The notes under the pieces are model-generated. The model saw only the letters and a program-made list of their open reading frames with translations. It ran no database searches and was not told the DNA's origin. 24,090 nucleotides of DNA from Actinomycetes bacterium (GTDB lineage Bacteria; Actinomycetota; Actinomycetes; Propionibacteriales; Propionibacteriaceae): the NCBI GenBank assembly GCA_023436925.1, contig JAEZHJ010000115.1, positions 1-24,090 on the forward strand, in the 5' to 3' direction. Positions within the stretch are counted from its first letter, which is position 1. Every line of letters begins with the position of its first letter. A program made the position numbers and the translations under genes. Of this stretch, positions 1 to 8,036 are shown one piece after another.

Positions 1-2
1 TC

Positions 3-338
3 GCCCACACCGCCGCGATGCGGCACGCCCAGGACTGGGTCGACGAACTGTCCGCCGAGGTCGCCGCCAACAAGGACCTGCTGGCGGCCCGGCTCGCCGC
101 GGACCTGCCCGCCGCCCGCTACCTGCGTGGTGAAGGGACCTACCTGGCCTGGGTGGACTGCGCCGGCCTCGGCCTGGAGGATCCGGCGCACAGCTTCCGC
201 GACCGCGGCCGGGTGGCCTTCTCCCCCGGCGCCAGCTTCTCGGCCGACCACCGCGGCTGGGTGCGGATCAACCTGGCGACCAGCCCCGAGATCCTCTCCG
301 CGGCGGTCGACCGGATGGTCGCCACGGTCAGCGGCTAG
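3..338 (+). CDS. MalY/PatB-like PLP-dependent aminotransferase / C-S lyase, C-terminal fragment (5' end outside window)
   Basis: Only the last 111 codons are visible. The frame is open from base 3 to the TAG at 336-338, so the gene begins before the window. The visible part matches the small-domain end of the fold-type I MalY/PatB subgroup (cystathionine beta-lyase-like enzymes): a helix carrying AMRHAQDWVDEL, the strand TYLAWVDCAGLGL, then VAFSPGASF and the terminal GWVRINLATSPEIL, which holds the conserved Arg that binds the substrate carboxylate. The catalytic Lys lies outside the window. The substrate cannot be decided from this part: C-S lyase and general aminotransferase are both possible. 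The stop overlaps the stop of the convergent TadE-like gene, so the two genes end tail to tail. Confidence 0.85.
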   Translation, partial: AHTAAMRHAQDWVDELSAEVAANKDLLAARLAADLPAARYLRGEGTYLAWVDCAGLGLEDPAHSFRDRGRVAFSPGASFSADHRGWVRINLATSPEILSAAVDRMVATVSG

Positions 339-730
339 CCCTCCTGCAATTCGGCGGTGGCGCTGCCGGATGCGGCCAGCGTCGAGATGCCGATCAGGCT
401 GAGGAAGACTGTCTCGACCCGGGCCCGGGTCGCCACCTCGACCCGGCCGGCGACCAGTCGCACCTCGCCGGTGAGGTCGGGATAGCCGTCCAGGACCTGC
501 TCGGCGGCCCGGATCGCGACGGCCGGCTCGGGTGCGGCGCCGGCCAGGCGGGCGGGGGCGGTCGCGTCCACAGCGGCCCGGGCGGCCAGCGCTGCGGCCG
601 TCTCGGCCTGCCGGACGGCCCGGGCCTGGGCGCCGCCGTCCACCACCAGGCCGCAGACCAGCAACAGGGCGACGACACCGACGGCCATGAACACCGACAG
701 CGCCTGCCCACGCTGGTCCCGCTCGCGCAT
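335..730 (-). CDS. TadE/TadG-like small membrane protein (Flp-pilus/secretion associated)
   Basis: A 131-residue protein. Its N terminus has the pseudopilin-like pattern RDQRGQALSVFMAVGVV, followed by one hydrophobic helix (about residues 9-33) and an Ala-rich amphipathic region rich in Arg/Gln/Glu. This fits TadE/TadG-like proteins of actinobacterial Flp/Tad loci, which are membrane-anchored minor pilins or secretion-neighbourhood proteins. The ATG at 730 was chosen over an upstream in-frame start near 799 because GGGAGG lies just before it and the RGQAL motif follows at once. No other tad gene is present here, and the upstream gene (pfp) runs the other way, so this copy stands alone with its promoter in the 731-900 divergent gap. 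The TadE versus TadG assignment is tentative. Confidence 0.72.
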   Translation of the reverse strand: MRERDQRGQALSVFMAVGVVALLLVCGLVVDGGAQARAVRQAETAAALAARAAVDATAPARLAGAAPEPAVAIRAAEQVLDGYPDLTGEVRLVAGRVEVATRARVETVFLSLIGISTLAASGSATAELQEG

Positions 731-854
731 CCTGCCTCCCGGGGTGTGGAGTGGGCACCATTGTGCACCGTCCGGTCGGCCCGGGCACCGGTCATCCACA
801 GGCCTTTCGGGGGGTCGCCAGGTGTCACGGCGCGCACGGAAAGTGGCCTGCCAG

Positions 855-860
855 TAGGCT
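855..860 (+). promoter_or_regulatory. Candidate -10 element of pfp (TAGGCT)
   Basis: TAGGCT fits the actinobacterial TANNNT -10 pattern and lies 40 nt before the pfp ATG, giving a leader of about 33 nt. No convincing TTGAC-like -35 is seen 16-18 nt upstream. The 170-nt gap at 731-900 is shared with the divergent TadE-like gene and holds nothing else recognisable. Confidence 0.35.
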
Positions 861-900
861 GGGAAGCGTCCCTCAACGCTCTACGGATTGGATCCTCCAG

Positions 901-2127
901 ATGGTTCAGAAAGTCGCCATCCTCACCGCCGGCGGTTTCGCGCCCTGCCTGTCGTCCGCCATCGGCGGGCTCATCCAGCGCTACACCGAACTGGCCCCCG
1001 AGGTGGAGATCATCGCCTACAAGAACGGGTACCAGGGCCTGCTCACCGGCGACTTCCTGCCCGTCACCCCGGTTGTCCGTGAGAATGCGGCGCTGCTGCA
1101 CCGCTACGGCGGCTCCCCGATCGGCAACTCCCGGGTGAAGCTCACCAACGCCAAGGACCTCGTCAAGCGCGGCCTGGTTGCCGAGGGCGAGAACCCGCTG
1201 AAGGTCGCTGCCGACCGGCTGGTCGCCGACGGCGTGGACGTGCTGCACACCATCGGTGGTGACGACACCAACACCACCGCCGCCGACCTGGCCGCCTACC
1301 TCGCCGAGCATGACTACGGCCTGACCGTGGTCGGCCTGCCGAAGACCATCGACAACGACGTCTTCCCGATCAAGCAGTCCCTGGGTGCGGACACCGCCGC
1401 CGAGATGGGCGCCCGGTTCGCCAAGAACGTGCTGGCCGAGCACAACGCAGGCACCCGCATCCTGATCGTCCACGAGGTCATGGGGCGCAACTGCGGCTGG
1501 CTGACCGCCGCCACCGCCGACAAGTACCACGCCTGGATCAAGGAGTCCCAGTGGCTGCCGGAGATCGGGCTGGACTCCCGCGCCTGGGACATCCACGCGA
1601 TCTTCGTGCCCGAGGCCGTGATCGACATCAAGGCCGAGGCCGAGCGGCTGCTGAAGGTGATGGACGAGATCGGCTGCGTCAACATCTTCCTCTCCGAGGG
1701 CGCCGGGATCGCCGACATCGTCGCCGAGATGGAGGCCGCCGGCCAGGAGGTCGCCCGCGACGCATTCGGCCACATCCGGCTGGAGCGGATCAACCCGGGC
1801 AACTGGTTCGCCAAGCAGTTCTCCGGGATGCTGAAGGCCGAGAAGGTGCTGGTGCAGAAGTCGGGCTACTACTCCCGCTCGGCCGCCGCCAACGAGTACG
1901 ACCTCAAGCTGATCAAGTCGATGACCGACCTCGCGGTGGACTCCGCCCTGGCCGGCAAGCCCGGCGTGATCGGCCACGACGAGGACAACAACGACGAGCT
2001 CAGCGTGATCGCGTTCGACCGGATCGCCGGCGGCAAGCCGTTCGACATCTCCCAGCAGTGGTACCTGGACCTGCTCGCCGAGATCGGCCAGCCGGCCCCC
2101 GTCCCGGCCGCTCCCGCGGAGCACTGA
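901..2127 (+). CDS. pfp: Pyrophosphate-dependent 6-phosphofructokinase
   Basis: A 408-residue enzyme that interconverts fructose 6-phosphate and fructose 1,6-bisphosphate using pyrophosphate instead of ATP, reversibly, in the cytosol. The sequence shows GGDDT at residues 119-123, where ATP enzymes have GGDGS, and PKTIDND at 147-153, where ATP enzymes have PGTIDND. The extra Asp and Lys are the established marks of PPi specificity, and the second Asp of TIDND is in the catalytic motif. MGR follows at 194-196. The length is close to the propionibacterial enzyme (about 400 residues). The ATG at 901 is chosen because MVQKVAILTAGGFAP is the normal family N terminus; the longer in-frame ORF upstream has no family match. 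The gene is monocistronic and converges on the aminotransferase at 2258. Confidence 0.96.
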   Translation: MVQKVAILTAGGFAPCLSSAIGGLIQRYTELAPEVEIIAYKNGYQGLLTGDFLPVTPVVRENAALLHRYGGSPIGNSRVKLTNAKDLVKRGLVAEGENPLKVAADRLVADGVDVLHTIGGDDTNTTAADLAAYLAEHDYGLTVVGLPKTIDNDVFPIKQSLGADTAAEMGARFAKNVLAEHNAGTRILIVHEVMGRNCGWLTAATADKYHAWIKESQWLPEIGLDSRAWDIHAIFVPEAVIDIKAEAERLLKVMDEIGCVNIFLSEGAGIADIVAEMEAAGQEVARDAFGHIRLERINPGNWFAKQFSGMLKAEKVLVQKSGYYSRSAAANEYDLKLIKSMTDLAVDSALAGKPGVIGHDEDNNDELSVIAFDRIAGGKPFDISQQWYLDLLAEIGQPAPVPAAPAEH

Positions 2128-2170
2128 CCGGCACAGCTCCCGCACCACCGCACCCGGCCCCTCCTCCGCC

Positions 2171-2256
2171 GAGGGCCACCGTTCGCGCCGAGGGCCACCC
2201 ATCATGGGTGGCCCTCGGTGGTTGAGGTGGCCCTCGATGGTTGAGGTGGCCCTCGA
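2171..2256. repeat. Mirrored GAGGGCCACC repeat cluster between convergent genes
   Basis: Five copies of one 10-mer lie in 86 nt. GAGGGCCACC is at 2171-2180 and 2190-2199; its reverse complement GGTGGCCCTC is at 2207-2216, 2226-2235 and 2245-2254. The last two sit in a perfect 19-bp tandem duplication (2219-2237 and 2238-2256, unit TGGTTGAGGTGGCCCTCGA). The cluster ends 1 nt before the stop codon of the minus-strand aminotransferase and starts 43 nt after the pfp stop. Confidence 0.9.
2188..2218. terminator. Perfect 31-nt palindrome, probable bidirectional terminator
   Basis: Two perfectly complementary 15-nt arms (2188-2202 and 2204-2218) flank a single C, so an RNA from either strand would fold into a very stable stem with a minimal loop. 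It lies between two convergent genes, where a shared terminator is expected. There is no U tract on either side, which is usual for high-GC actinobacterial terminators. Alternative stems with the neighbouring repeat copies are possible. Confidence 0.65.
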
Positions 2257-2257
2257 C

Positions 2258-3409
2258 TCAGCGGCGGACGAAAGCGACCAGGCGATCGAGGGCCTCGTCC
2301 AGTTCGGCGGTCTGGCCGCAGAAGCTGAGCCGGACGGTGCGGTGGCCATCGACGGTGTCGAAGTCGATCCCCGGGGCGAGCGCCACCCCGGTCGCGGCCA
2401 GCACCTCGGCGCACCACGCCCGGGAGTCGCTCGTCAGGTGGCCGACATCGCAGTAGGCGTAGAAGGCGCCGTCGGGCGGGGCGAAGCTGGTGATGCCGAG
2501 TTCGGGCAGCCGCCGCAGCAGCAGGTCGCGGTTGCGGGCGTAGCGGGCCACATGCCCGTCCAGTTCCGCGGTGGCGTCCGCTCCGAACGCGGCGATCCCG
2601 GCCACCTGTGACAGCGCCGGCGCACAGATCGCCAGGTTGCCCTGCAGCAACTCGGCGGGTCGTCGCAGTGCGGACGGCAGCAGCAGCCAGCCCAGCCGCC
2701 AACCCGTCATCGAGTGGTACTTGCTGAGCGAGCCGACCACGACCGCGTCCGGGGAGAACTCACGCGCGCAGGCGCACCGCCGTCCGAACGAGATCCCGTG
2801 GTAGATCTCGTCGCTGATCAGCAGGCAGTCGTGCTCGCGGCACCAGGCAGCGATCGCCGCCAACTCGTCGGGGTCGATGATCGTCCCGGTCGGGTTGGAC
2901 GGACTGGCGAGCACCAGTCCGGCCGGGGGTTCGGGAAGCGCGTCCAGCATCGCCACGGTCGGCTGGAACCGGTTCTCCTCCCCCACCGCGAGTTCGACCG
3001 GCTCGCAGCCGACGGCGACGATGTCGTTGCGGTACGCCGGATAGCCCGGACGGGTGAGCGCCACCTTGTCGCCGGCCTCGAAGGCCGCCAGCAGGGTCAG
3101 CAGGAAGCCGCCGGACGACCCGGTCGTGACCAGCACCTCGTCCGGGTCGACCTCGACCTCGTGGGCCTTGCGGTAGTACCGCGCGATCCGGTGCCGCAGG
3201 GGCAGGATGCCGGTGGCTTCGGTGTAGCCGAGTTGCTGGCTCGCCAGCGCCTCGGCCGCCCGTTCCAGGACCGGACGCGGTGCGGGCGTGCCCGGCTGGC
3301 CGACGCACAGCAGGATCGCATCGCCGTGGGTGCGCTGCCGCTCGGCGGCGGCTTTCACCACCTCCATGACGTGGAAGGGGTCGACCTGGCCCCGGCTCGA
3401 GACGTTCAC
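2258..3409 (-). CDS. Class I/II PLP-dependent aminotransferase
   Basis: A 383-residue fold-type I aminotransferase. Visible landmarks are SNPTG (171-175), the ISDEIYHGISF strand carrying the Asp that contacts the PLP ring nitrogen (about 198-208), the PLP Schiff-base Lys in SLSKYHSMTGWRLGW (Lys230), and the C-terminal VRLSFCG with the carboxylate-binding Arg. It resembles aspartate/alanine-type aminotransferases; the substrate cannot be read from sequence. The GTG start at 3409 overlaps the TGA of the YihY gene (GTGA), so translation is probably coupled to it; longer versions of this frame run back inside that gene. It is the last gene of the minus-strand block, ending against the palindrome cluster. 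Confidence 0.9.
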   Translation of the reverse strand: MNVSSRGQVDPFHVMEVVKAAAERQRTHGDAILLCVGQPGTPAPRPVLERAAEALASQQLGYTEATGILPLRHRIARYYRKAHEVEVDPDEVLVTTGSSGGFLLTLLAAFEAGDKVALTRPGYPAYRNDIVAVGCEPVELAVGEENRFQPTVAMLDALPEPPAGLVLASPSNPTGTIIDPDELAAIAAWCREHDCLLISDEIYHGISFGRRCACAREFSPDAVVVGSLSKYHSMTGWRLGWLLLPSALRRPAELLQGNLAICAPALSQVAGIAAFGADATAELDGHVARYARNRDLLLRRLPELGITSFAPPDGAFYAYCDVGHLTSDSRAWCAEVLAATGVALAPGIDFDTVDGHRTVRLSFCGQTAELDEALDRLVAFVRR

Positions 3410-4482
3410 TGCCGCCGCCCGAACAGGCTGCGCAGGCCGCCGACCAGCAGCGCACCCAGGCCAAGCCCGGTGGCTGTGCCGACCAGGTAGCCGGCCTTCA
3501 GCCCCGCGCCCATCGACCGTTCGGCGACCCGCGCCGACACCAGGTGCTGACCGGGCCGGGTCTCGACCGGCTCCGGCTCGGGTGCCCGTTCGAGCTCGGA
3601 CCGGGCCTCCGGCCGCACCTCGGCGGTGCCCAACCAGGTCGCGATGAACAGGATCAGGGTCGCGAAGAGGTTGAGGAACAGCATCAGCACGATCGTCGAA
3701 CCGAAGACGGCGAACCCCAGGTTGCGCGAGAAGGCGCTGATCAGGTATCCGGTACCCACCTGCAACGCGACGAGCCCGGCGGAACCGACGCCGGCCCCCA
3801 GCCAGGCCAGGCGGTTCGGCACCGGCCCGGGGCTGAACCAGGCGAAGAGCACCCGGAACAGCAGGACGCCCGCCCCGAAGGAGACCAGCAGGCTGACCAC
3901 CCGCAGCAGCAGGGACCACACCGGGCTGGACGCCAGCCCGACCTGCTCGCCGACGAAGGTGCCGACGCTTGTCGCCGTCAGTGAGGCGGCGAAGGTGGCG
4001 ACGATCCCGACCAGGAGGCCGAGCAGGCCGGCGAAGTTCGCCAGGACGTCCAGGGGCAGCGGCAGCCCGTTACCGGGGTCGTCCACGTCCTCCCGCATCA
4101 GCAGCCGGACCGCGCGCTTGAGGTTTCCGACCCAGCCGGAGGAGACCCAGATAATGACCGCGAGCGCGATGACGGTGATCCCCGCCCAGTGTGTGAGCGC
4201 GTCGTTGACCACCCGGTACAGACTCTCTGCCAGCGGAATGTTCGCCGGCAGCAGCTCGCGGATGGTCTCCTCGATCTGCCGCAGCGCCTGGGGGTAGAAC
4301 ACGGTGAGCGTGATCCCCAGCCCGGCGAAGAGCAGCATCAGGATCGGCACCAGCGACAGCACCGAGTAGAACGCGACGGACGCGGCCAACTGGGTGCCGC
4401 CGCGGACGGTGAACCGCTCGATCGAACGGATCAGGTGCGCCACCCACGGCCGCTTCGAGAACCTGTCCCACCACTCGCGCAT
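3406..4482 (-). CDS. YihY/BrkB (UPF0761) family integral membrane protein
   Basis: A 358-residue polytopic protein. The N-terminal signature GGTQLAASVAFYSVLSLVP is the most conserved part of the YihY/virulence factor BrkB family. About six hydrophobic segments follow (near residues 31-60, 105-123, 145-170, 187-212, 222-250, 255-283), then a charged Glu/Arg/Pro-rich stretch and a Gly/Leu-rich last hydrophobic segment ending in RSLFGRRQ. The family was first taken for RNase BN in Escherichia coli, which was wrong; its function is unsettled. The ATG at 4482 is 2 nt after the gcvP stop and has no clear ribosome site, which suggests reinitiation after gcvP. Its own stop overlaps the next start. 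Confidence 0.9.
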   Translation of the reverse strand: MREWWDRFSKRPWVAHLIRSIERFTVRGGTQLAASVAFYSVLSLVPILMLLFAGLGITLTVFYPQALRQIEETIRELLPANIPLAESLYRVVNDALTHWAGITVIALAVIIWVSSGWVGNLKRAVRLLMREDVDDPGNGLPLPLDVLANFAGLLGLLVGIVATFAASLTATSVGTFVGEQVGLASSPVWSLLLRVVSLLVSFGAGVLLFRVLFAWFSPGPVPNRLAWLGAGVGSAGLVALQVGTGYLISAFSRNLGFAVFGSTIVLMLFLNLFATLILFIATWLGTAEVRPEARSELERAPEPEPVETRPGQHLVSARVAERSMGAGLKAGYLVGTATGLGLGALLVGGLRSLFGRRQ

Positions 4483-4484
4483 GG

Positions 4485-7319
4485 CTAGCCCGCCAGGGTG
4501 CAGACCAGGTTGCGGTCGCCGAAGGCGTTGTCCACCCTGCCGACCGGCGGCCAGTACTTCTCGGTCCCGCCGTCGGCCACCGGGCCGCGGGGGTTGCCGG
4601 CCGGGAAGCCGGCCTGTTCGCGGGAGTAGACGTGCTCCCACCCGGAGCCGGCCACCCGGTGCAGCGGGTGCGGCGCATTGACCAGCGGGTTGTCATCGGA
4701 CGGAAGTTCGCCGCCGGCGACGGCCGCGATCTCGGCCCGGATGGACGCCATCGCGTCGCAGAACCGGTCCAGCTCGTGGCGCGACTCGCTCTCGGTCGGC
4801 TCGACCATCAGCGTGCCGGCGACCGGGAAGCTCATCGTCGGCGCGTGGAAGCCGTAGTCAATGAGCCGTTTCGCGACGTCCTCGACGGTGACGCCGGACT
4901 GGCGGGTGAGTTCGTTGAAGTCGACGATGCACTCGTGGGCGACCAGCCCGCGGTGCCCGGTGTAGCGGATCGGATAGTGCTCCGCCAGCCGCGAGGCGAC
5001 GTAGTTGGCGTTCAGGATCGCGGTCTCGGAAGCCTCCTTCAGTCCGGCCGCACCCATCATCGCGATGAACGCGTAGCTGATCGGAAGCACGCCCGCCGAC
5101 CCGTAGGGTGCGGCGCTGACCGGCCCGTACCCGGTCTCGGGGCCGGCGTCGGCGACCACCGGGTGGCCGGGCAGGTAGGGCGCGAGATGGGCCTTCACCG
5201 CGACCGGCCCGACTCCCGGCCCGCCGCCGCCGTGCGGGATCGCGAAGGTCTTGTGCAGGTTGAGGTGGCTGACGTCGGCGCCGAACCGGCCGGGACCGGC
5301 CAGGCCCATCAGCGCATTCAGGTTCGCACCGTCGACGTACACCTGCCCTCCGGCCTCATGGACGAGGGAGCAGATGGTGGTGATGGTGTCCTCGAACACC
5401 CCGTGCGTGGAGGGGTAGGTGACCATGATGGCAGCCAGGTCGTCGGCATGCTCGGTCACCTTCGCCCGCAGGTCGGCCAGGTCGACCGAGCCGTCGGCAG
5501 CGGTCGCGACCACGGCGACGCTCATCCCGGCCATCGCGGCCGAGGCGGCGTTGGTGCCGTGCGCGGAGGCCGGGATCAGGCAGACCGTGCGGCCGGCCTC
5601 GCCGCGCGCGGCGTGGTAGCCGCGGATCGCCATCAACCCGGCGAACTCACCTTGCGCGCCGGCGTTGGGCTGGACGCTGACCCGGTCGTAGCCGGTGATC
5701 GCCGCCAGCCAGGTGCTCAGCTCGTGGATCAGTTCGAGGAAGCCCGCCGCGTCCGGTTCGGGGACGAACGGGTGCAGGTTGGCGAAGCCCGGGTAGCTGA
5801 TCGGCTCCAGGGCGGCCGCGGGGTTGAGCTTGAGGGTGCAGGAGCCGAGCGGGATCATGCCGCGGTCGAGGGCGAAGTCGCGGTCGGACAGGGTGCGCAC
5901 GTACCTCATGAACTCGGTCTCGCTGCGGTAGCGGGAGAAGACCGGGTGGGTCAGGAAGGGCAGGTCGCGGGCGTGGTCGGCCAGGGAGCCGACCGGGTCG
6001 GCGTCGGTCGGAGCGTCGAACACCGCCGCCAGCGCGGTCAGGTCGGCCGCGGTCGCGTCCTCCCCCACGCTGATCCCGAGCCGGTCGTCGTCGATGGCGC
6101 GCAGGTGGATGCCGCGCTCCCGCGCCTTGGCGACCAGGTCGGCGGCACGGCCGGGTGCGGTCACCGTCACCGTGTCGAAGAAGGCGTCACCGGCCAACTG
6201 GTACCCGGCGGCGGTAAGCATGCCGGCCAGGCGCCGGGTGGTGTCGTGGATCCGGCGGGCGATCGCGGTCAGCCCTTCAGGCCCGTGGTAGACGGCGTAG
6301 AACGCGGCGACGACGGCGAGCAGCACCTGCGCGGTGCAGATATTGGACGTGGCCCGCTCGCGGCGGATGTGCTGCTCCCTGGTCTGCCAGGCGAGCCGGA
6401 AGGCGGGGGTGCCGTCACTGTCGCGCGAGATGCCGACCAGCCGGCCGGGCAGCTGGCGCTCCAGCCCGGAGCGGACGGCGAGGTAGCCGGCGTGCGGGCC
6501 GCCGTAGAACAGCGGCACCCCGAATCGCTGGCTCGTCCCGGCGACCATGTCGGCCCCCCAGCTGGCGGGGGTGGTGAGCAGCGTGAGCGCGAGCAGGTCG
6601 CAGGCCGCGATCACCTGGGCTCCGTTGTCGTGCGCGGTGCGGGCGATGGCCTCCAGCTCGGAGACCGGGCGCAGCCGCCCGTCCGCCCCGGGCAGTTGCA
6701 CGACGACAGCGAAGGCTTCGGTGGCCTGCAGCGTCTCGACCAGGGATTCGCCGCCGACCACGACCTCGATCCCGACCGCAGCGGCGCGGGTCCGCAGCAC
6801 CCCGAGGGTCTGCGGCAGCAACTGCGGGTCGACCACGACGGCCGACCCCTTGCGGACGCTGCGCCGGGCCAGCGCGACCGCTTCGGCGACCGCCGTTGCT
6901 TCGTCGAGCAGCGAGGCGCCGGCGACGGGCAGGCCGGTGAGGTCACAGACCATGGTCTGGAAGATGGCGAGCGCCTCGAGCCGGCCCTGGCTGATCTCGG
7001 GCTGGTAGGGGGTGTAGGCGGTGTACCAGGACGGGTTCTCCAGCACCAGCCGCCGGATCACCGGCGGGGTGAGGGTGCCGTGGTAGCCCAGCCCGATCAT
7101 CGGCCGGCCGGGGTTGTTGCGGGCTGCCAGGTCGGCCAGCCGGGCCTGCACCTCGGCCTCGGTCAGCGCGGGCGGCAGGTCCAGCGGGGCGGTGTCGCGG
7201 ATCTCGACCGGAATGGCTGCGTCCACCAGCTCGGACAACGAGTCGTAGCCCAGACGGGCCAGCATCTGCTCGGTGTCGTCAGCCGATGGTCCGAGGTGAC
7301 GCAGCCTGAAGTCCGTCAT
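4485..7319 (-). CDS. gcvP: Glycine dehydrogenase (decarboxylating), glycine cleavage P protein
   Basis: A 944-residue single-chain P protein. It decarboxylates glycine with PLP and passes the aminomethyl group to the lipoyl arm of GcvH. The sequence begins FRLRHLGPSADDTEQML (the usual P-protein start), has the two homologous halves expected of the fused bacterial form, and carries the PLP lysine in NLHKTFAIPHGGGGPG (Lys690), with SAHGTNAASA upstream. The ATG at 7319 follows GGAGAAGGG; an upstream in-frame ATG has no homology. Its partner gcvH lies at 9834-10214 in the same block, but gcvT and the lipoamide dehydrogenase are not in the window. The order gcvH...gcvP with garA and two MerR genes between matches Mycobacterium. 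Confidence 0.97.
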   Translation of the reverse strand: MTDFRLRHLGPSADDTEQMLARLGYDSLSELVDAAIPVEIRDTAPLDLPPALTEAEVQARLADLAARNNPGRPMIGLGYHGTLTPPVIRRLVLENPSWYTAYTPYQPEISQGRLEALAIFQTMVCDLTGLPVAGASLLDEATAVAEAVALARRSVRKGSAVVVDPQLLPQTLGVLRTRAAAVGIEVVVGGESLVETLQATEAFAVVVQLPGADGRLRPVSELEAIARTAHDNGAQVIAACDLLALTLLTTPASWGADMVAGTSQRFGVPLFYGGPHAGYLAVRSGLERQLPGRLVGISRDSDGTPAFRLAWQTREQHIRRERATSNICTAQVLLAVVAAFYAVYHGPEGLTAIARRIHDTTRRLAGMLTAAGYQLAGDAFFDTVTVTAPGRAADLVAKARERGIHLRAIDDDRLGISVGEDATAADLTALAAVFDAPTDADPVGSLADHARDLPFLTHPVFSRYRSETEFMRYVRTLSDRDFALDRGMIPLGSCTLKLNPAAALEPISYPGFANLHPFVPEPDAAGFLELIHELSTWLAAITGYDRVSVQPNAGAQGEFAGLMAIRGYHAARGEAGRTVCLIPASAHGTNAASAAMAGMSVAVVATAADGSVDLADLRAKVTEHADDLAAIMVTYPSTHGVFEDTITTICSLVHEAGGQVYVDGANLNALMGLAGPGRFGADVSHLNLHKTFAIPHGGGGPGVGPVAVKAHLAPYLPGHPVVADAGPETGYGPVSAAPYGSAGVLPISYAFIAMMGAAGLKEASETAILNANYVASRLAEHYPIRYTGHRGLVAHECIVDFNELTRQSGVTVEDVAKRLIDYGFHAPTMSFPVAGTLMVEPTESESRHELDRFCDAMASIRAEIAAVAGGELPSDDNPLVNAPHPLHRVAGSGWEHVYSREQAGFPAGNPRGPVADGGTEKYWPPVGRVDNAFGDRNLVCTLAG

Positions 7320-7351
7320 GGGTGCCCTTCTCCGTTCTCGACGCACCCACC

Positions 7352-7357
7352 AACCTA
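7352..7357 (-). promoter_or_regulatory. Candidate -10 element of gcvP (TAGGTT)
   Basis: In the 56-nt gap between the resR-like gene and gcvP, the minus strand reads TAGGTT 32 nt before the gcvP ATG. It fits TANNNT, but no -35 is recognisable. It could give gcvP an extra promoter inside the block. Confidence 0.25.
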
Positions 7358-7375
7358 CTGCAGTCGGATCGCCCC

Positions 7376-7924
7376 TCAGCCGGTGGCGCGCTGCTGCCGG
7401 CGCCGGGTCAGCTCGTCGGCCATCACCGGCTGCTCGGAGTGCTCGGAGTGCTCGGCCCGTTCGGCCGGAAGCTCGTAGAGGGTGCCCTCGATGTCACGCC
7501 AGACCCCGCCCAGCGCGATGCCGAACATGCCCTGGCCGCCGCGCAGCAGGTCGACGACCTCGTCGTCGGAGGTGCACTCGTAGACGGAGACGCCGTCGCT
7601 CATCAAGGTCACCTCGGTGAGGTCCTGGACGCCGCGGGCCCGGAGGTGATCGATGGCGGTGCGGATCTGCTGCAGCGAGACGCCGGCGTCGATCAGCCGC
7701 TTGATCACCTTGAGGATGAGGATGTCGCGGAAGCTGTACAGCCGCTGGGTTCCGGACCCGCCGGCGGGGCGGATCTCGGGGACGACCAGCCCGGTGCGTG
7801 CCCAGTAGTCGAGCTGCCGGTAGGTGATGTCGGCGGCGCGGCAGGCGACCGGGCCGCGGAACCCGAGGTCTTCGGGCAACGGCGAGAAGTCGCCGTCGAA
7901 CAGGGTCTCCTGCGCTTTGGTCAC
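7376..7924 (-). CDS. MerR-family transcriptional regulator, ResR (Rv1830)-like
   Basis: A 182-residue protein. Residues about 30-98 form a MerR winged helix: ITYRQLDYWARTGLV recognition region, then the wing with QRLYSFRDI and a dimer helix LKVIKRLIDAGVSLQQIR. The C-terminal part (about 105-155) has no metal-binding Cys set and is a ligand-independent-looking domain shared by the actinobacterial group. Its place between the BFN gene and gcvP is that of Rv1830, called ResR in M. tuberculosis and linked to growth after antibiotic exposure; that role here is inference. The GTG start at 7924 has GAGG 5 nt upstream. A 9-bp tandem repeat encodes HSEHSE near the C terminus. Confidence 0.88.
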   Translation of the reverse strand: MTKAQETLFDGDFSPLPEDLGFRGPVACRAADITYRQLDYWARTGLVVPEIRPAGGSGTQRLYSFRDILILKVIKRLIDAGVSLQQIRTAIDHLRARGVQDLTEVTLMSDGVSVYECTSDDEVVDLLRGGQGMFGIALGGVWRDIEGTLYELPAERAEHSEHSEQPVMADELTRRRQQRATG

Positions 7925-7967
7925 GTCGTCCTCGATCCGATATCCGGTGGTGTCCCGTTGTCATAGG

Positions 7968-7997
7968 ACGGTAATCGCCGCTGCTGTGGGCGGTCAA
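7968..7997 (-). promoter_or_regulatory. Candidate promoter of the resR-like gene (TTGACC-18-TACCGT)
   Basis: On the minus strand a -35 like TTGACC (7992-7997) is spaced 18 nt from TACCGT (7968-7973, TANNNT type). The predicted start near 7961 gives a leader of about 37 nt before the GTG at 7924. It lies in the longest internal gap of the block (7925-8113), the best place for an internal promoter. Confidence 0.4.
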
Positions 7998-8036
7998 CGA
8001 CACGCCGGGGGGCGGGTGAACCCATAAGGAGTCTCA

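Noticed and set aside
2171..2256. CRISPR array from the repeated GAGGGCCACC units
   Set aside because: Repeats are 10-19 bp with spacing of only 9 nt or none and change orientation; no spacers of constant length and no cas genes.
394..2349. 651-codon minus-strand ORF opposite pfp and the TadE-like gene
   Set aside because: pfp has strong motifs on the plus strand; this frame is Gly/Val/Asp-rich antisense with no recognisable domain. Its tail overlaps the repeat cluster.
4632..7478. 948-codon plus-strand ORF opposite gcvP
   Set aside because: It is a shadow of gcvP on the other strand, has no family similarity, and arises from the GC-rich codon use of the real gene.
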